From Rhodospirillales bacterium (GTDB lineage Bacteria > Pseudomonadota > Alphaproteobacteria > Rhodospirillales > UBA2165), in assembly GCA_022823235.1 (NCBI GenBank), contig JAJDXO010000030.1:186001-250000 (forward strand): DNA of 64,000 nt, read 5' to 3'. Within the stretch, counting starts at the first letter, position 1, and each line of letters begins with the position of its first letter. The notes beneath the pieces are model-generated. The model saw only the letters and a program-made list of their open reading frames with translations, ran no database searches and was not told where the DNA came from. Positions 60,953 through 64,000 of the stretch are shown here, in pieces. Position numbers and translations under genes: made by a program.

Positions 60953-61705
60953 ATGACGGCGATCGTCGATCTTTCGGACAAACGCATCCTGATCACGGGC
61001 GGTGCGCGGGGCCTTGGCCGGGCCTTCGCGGAGGCCGCCCATGGGGCTGGCGCCAATTTGGTGATTGCCGATATTCTGGAAGACCAGGGGCGGGCCGCGG
61101 CATCGGAACTCTCGGGAGCCAATTTCTCGACGCTCGACCTTGCCGATCCGAATTCGGTGATCCGTTGCATGGAAGACGCCATATCGGCGCTGGGCGGACT
61201 GGACGGCTTGGTCAATTGCGGGGCCGTCGCGACGGGAATCGGCGGACCGTCGATGACCGAGATCGACATCGAAACATGGGACCGCGTCATGAGCGTCAAC
61301 GTTCGCGGGACCTGGCTGATGAGCCGTGCCGCGGTGCCCCATCTGGAAGCGGCGGGCGGCGGCAAAATCGTCAACATCGCGTCGGACACGGCGCTCTGGG
61401 GCGCGCCGGCCCTCATGCACTACGTGGCGTCGAAGGGCGCGGTCATCTCAATGACCCGTTCCATGGCCCGGGAGCTGGGCAACAAGGGGATCGCGGTCAA
61501 CTCGGTGGCGCCCGGGCTCACGTTGGTCGAGGCCACCGAATATGTGCCGGACGAGCGGAAACGGAATTACATCGATGGACGGGCGATGAACCGGCCGCAG
61601 CACCCGGACGATGTGACCGGTGCGGTTCTGTTCCTGCTATCCGACGGCGCCAGCTTCATAACCGGCCAGTGCCTGCCGGTAAACGGCGGATACGTCCTGA
61701 ACTAG
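60953..61705 (+). CDS. SDR family oxidoreductase
   Basis: RILITGGARGLGRAFAEAAHGAGANLVIADI; YVASKGAVISMTRSMARELGNKGIAVNSVAPG; ITGQCLPVNGGYVLN. Confidence 0.93.
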   Translation: MTAIVDLSDKRILITGGARGLGRAFAEAAHGAGANLVIADILEDQGRAAASELSGANFSTLDLADPNSVIRCMEDAISALGGLDGLVNCGAVATGIGGPSMTEIDIETWDRVMSVNVRGTWLMSRAAVPHLEAAGGGKIVNIASDTALWGAPALMHYVASKGAVISMTRSMARELGNKGIAVNSVAPGLTLVEATEYVPDERKRNYIDGRAMNRPQHPDDVTGAVLFLLSDGASFITGQCLPVNGGYVLN

Positions 61706-61736
61706 CGAACGCACTTTTCCGGAGGAGACAAGAACA

Positions 61737-62282
61737 ATGCCTGACGCAACCGAAGTGATGACCGACGATGTGTCGGTCCCCCGTCCCGAGGGGGCGAGCC
61801 TGGAAGAATGGCTGACCACGCGGATTGCCCGTTACGCGACCCGCACCCTCGATTGGGACGCGCTCAAGTTCCAAGCCGACTATGATCCCAAGTACCGGCG
61901 CTCCCAGATGCGCTATGTGGGCACGGGCGGAACCGGTATCGAGAATGACGAAAATACCGTGCCGGCGGAGCATTTCACCTTCTCGACCATGGTGCTGCCG
62001 GCGGGCTGCGAAGGGCCTCTTCACATTCACCGGGATGTGGAGGAGGTGTTCTTCATCCTCAGGGGCAGCAAGATCAAGCTGATGTTCCATACCGAAGACA
62101 AGTCGGAACAATGGGAGACCCACCTCGGCGAACGGGACCTGATCTCCGTTCCGGCCGGCGTCTACCGCGGTCTGGTCAATGAGGGCCAGGAAGAGGCGCT
62201 GATGTGCGTCATGCTGGGCGCCAAGATACCGGCCACGCCCACCTATCCCGACGATCACCCGGTCTCGAAGCTCAAACGCTAA
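61737..62282 (+). CDS. Cupin domain-containing protein
   Basis: GCEGPLHIHRDVEEVFFILRGSKIKLMFHTEDKSEQWETHLGERDLISVPAGVYRGLVNEG. Confidence 0.87.
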   Translation: MPDATEVMTDDVSVPRPEGASLEEWLTTRIARYATRTLDWDALKFQADYDPKYRRSQMRYVGTGGTGIENDENTVPAEHFTFSTMVLPAGCEGPLHIHRDVEEVFFILRGSKIKLMFHTEDKSEQWETHLGERDLISVPAGVYRGLVNEGQEEALMCVMLGAKIPATPTYPDDHPVSKLKR

Positions 62283-62312
62283 CCGGGTTCCAAGGGGAAC
62301 GAGGGGAAGTCC

Positions 62313-63125
62313 ATGAAGGAAGTCCGGGTGGGACTGATCGGCTACGGCGGCATCGTTCGCAAGGTGCTTGCCGAACTGCCGCGAGTCGCGGGGCGCGGTA
62401 TCGGCGTTACGGGCGTACTCGTGCGGCCGGGGCGTTGTGACGCCGCCCGCCAGGCATTGGGCGACGGGGTGCCGCTCTACGAAACCCTGGACTCCTTTGT
62501 CGCCGCCGGGCCCACCATCGTTGCGGAATGCGCGGGGCACACGGCGGTCGACGATTACGGTGAGGCCATCCTCCGGGCGGGCATCGATCTGATGGTGGTG
62601 TCGATCGGCTCGCTTTCCGACCGGGATCGCCATGAGCGTTTGGTGCGCGCCGCCCGGGAGGGAGGTGCACACCTGATCCTGCCCTCGGGCGCCATCGGGG
62701 CCGTCGACGCGCTTTCGGCGGCGCGGATCGCGGGTCTGACCAGCGTCACCTACCGGTCCCGCAAACCGCCGGCGGCCTGGATGGGAACGCCCGCGGAATC
62801 GTTATGCGACCTCGGCAATCTCAGTTCGGCGACGACCTTCTATCAGGGCGACGCCCGGGACGCGGCGCGGCTGTATCCAAAGAACGCCAATGTGGCGGCT
62901 ACGGTTGCGCTGGCCGGCATCGGGTTCGACGATACGCAGGTCGAGCTGTGCGCCGATCCGACCACCGACTGCAATATCCATGAGATCGAAGCGGAAGGCG
63001 TGGCCGGTTCGTTCAGGATCGAGCTCAAGGGCAATCCGATCCCCGAAAACCTGAAGACATCCATGTTGACCGCCCTCAGCGTTGCCCGCGGATTGGCCAA
63101 CATGGCGGCGACGACGGTTATCTGA
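62313..63125 (+). CDS. Aspartate dehydrogenase-like protein
   Basis: VGLIGYGGIVRKVLAEL, VAECAGHTAVDDYGEAILRAGIDLMVVSIGSLSD, LPSGAIGAVDALSAARIAGLTSVTYRSRKPP, YPKNANVAATVALAGIGFDDTQVELCADP, NIHEIEAEG. Confidence 0.88.
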   Translation: MKEVRVGLIGYGGIVRKVLAELPRVAGRGIGVTGVLVRPGRCDAARQALGDGVPLYETLDSFVAAGPTIVAECAGHTAVDDYGEAILRAGIDLMVVSIGSLSDRDRHERLVRAAREGGAHLILPSGAIGAVDALSAARIAGLTSVTYRSRKPPAAWMGTPAESLCDLGNLSSATTFYQGDARDAARLYPKNANVAATVALAGIGFDDTQVELCADPTTDCNIHEIEAEGVAGSFRIELKGNPIPENLKTSMLTALSVARGLANMAATTVI

Positions 63126-63144
63126 ATTCTTGGAGTACAAATCA

Positions 63145-64000
63145 GTGGCCATCACCGGAATAGACGCCATCACCTACGGCGTCACCAACATGGACAAATG
63201 CCGGCGGTTCCTTGCCGACTGGGGTCTGAAACGGCTGCGCGCAAGCGATGCCGGCGCGGCCTACGAGACCCTGGACGGCAGTCAGGTGATCATCAAACCG
63301 CTGGGCGACAAATCGTTGCCCAAGGCCATTTGCCGGGGCGCCACGGCCCGCGAGGTTGTCTGGGGCGTCTCCTCCAGGGCCGAACTCGATCGCCTGCGGC
63401 GGTCATTGGCGGCCAATGGAATCGAGTTTGCCGAGAAGGCCGGGACCTTGCGGTGCGCGGACCCGGCGGGCCTGGGGCTCGGCTTTCGCCTGAGCAGGAA
63501 ACGCAAAGTCAAGGTGCGCGGCACGCCGATGAACATGGTCGGTGACCGGGCGCGAATCGACAGGGCGAGCACGTTCTATGACCGGGCCCGGCCGGTTTCG
63601 CTGGGCCACGCGGTCTTCAATGTCCCCGCCCTCGAACCGGCGGAGCGCTTCTACCGGGAAGTGCTGGGGTTTCACCTGTCCGACCGATATCCGGGAGATG
63701 CGGTGTTTCTCCGCTGCAGGCCGGAAGGTGAGCACCACAATCTCTTTCTGCTCGAGACGAAGGACGGCAGCGCCAGCCTCAATCATGTGGCATTCGAGGT
63801 GCGCGACCTTCATGAGATTTTCGGCGGCGGTCTCCATATCGCGAGGAAAGGCTGGAAGACCGCCATAGGACCCGGACGGCATCCCATTTCGTCGGCCTAC
63901 TTCTGGTACGTGGAAAATCCGTGCGGCGGGCTGATCGAATACTACTCCGACGTCGATTACGTCACCGAAAGGTGGAAGCCCCGCGACTGCGCCCGGACGC
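63145..64000 (+). CDS. VOC family / extradiol dioxygenase-like protein, 3' truncated by window edge
   Basis: GTG 63145 (VAITGIDAITYGVTNMDKCRRFLADWGL) open to the window end, hence absent from the ORF track; RPVSLGHAVFNVPALEPAERFYREVLGF, LNHVAFEV, LIEYYSD. Confidence 0.82.
   Translation, partial: MAITGIDAITYGVTNMDKCRRFLADWGLKRLRASDAGAAYETLDGSQVIIKPLGDKSLPKAICRGATAREVVWGVSSRAELDRLRRSLAANGIEFAEKAGTLRCADPAGLGLGFRLSRKRKVKVRGTPMNMVGDRARIDRASTFYDRARPVSLGHAVFNVPALEPAERFYREVLGFHLSDRYPGDAVFLRCRPEGEHHNLFLLETKDGSASLNHVAFEVRDLHEIFGGGLHIARKGWKTAIGPGRHPISSAYFWYVENPCGGLIEYYSDVDYVTERWKPRDCART

Noticed and set aside
1-64000. CRISPR arrays, rRNA operons, IS elements or prophage
   Set aside because: No regularly spaced repeats, no rRNA-like tracts and no transposase, integrase or phage structural genes were recognised in the reading.

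Overview
High-GC alphaproteobacterial-type chromosomal segment, read by translation and motif recognition only. It is densely coding, with no rRNA, CRISPR array or recognisable IS element. Main blocks, left to right: (i) 0-12 kb: a catabolic/transport region with a UxaA-type hydrolase (cut by the window edge), an extradiol-like VOC protein, an aminotransferase, a TRAP transporter (DctPQM), GST, EamA and TRIC-like proteins, a class II aldolase, an FAH-family hydrolase and an HpaR-like MarR regulator. (ii) 12.5-18.2 kb: a small glycan block with an asparagine-synthase-type amidotransferase, GT4, WecC and WecB. (iii) 18-41 kb: housekeeping genes, including a DsbA-like protein, M48 protease, divergent GGT, RNase E, N-acetylmuramoyl-L-alanine amidase, PBP1A, prfB with a canonical +1 programmed frameshift, a DUF455 protein, GlnE, a YhdP/AsmA-like protein, TyrS and AnmK. 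(iv) 41.6-54.1 kb: a long co-directional sulfur/Fe-S island (cysE-iscR-two IscS-like desulfurases-sufBCDS-sufU-sufT-sufA-fdx-tenA-mnmA) preceded by two tandem IscR-like operators and followed by a tRNA with CAT anticodon. (v) 54-64 kb: a candidate catabolic island with a LysR regulator, a MetE-like zinc enzyme, a second TRAP transporter, a Rieske oxygenase, a small HTH-like protein, SDR, cupin, aspartate dehydrogenase-like and VOC proteins. Non-coding signals worth a second look are a 15/16 match to the ParB parS consensus at 2299-2314, a long inverted-repeat operator pair flanking the divergent promoters at 59.1-59.4 kb, a 4x10-bp tandem repeat between sufB and sufC, and compact dyads in several regulator intergenic regions.
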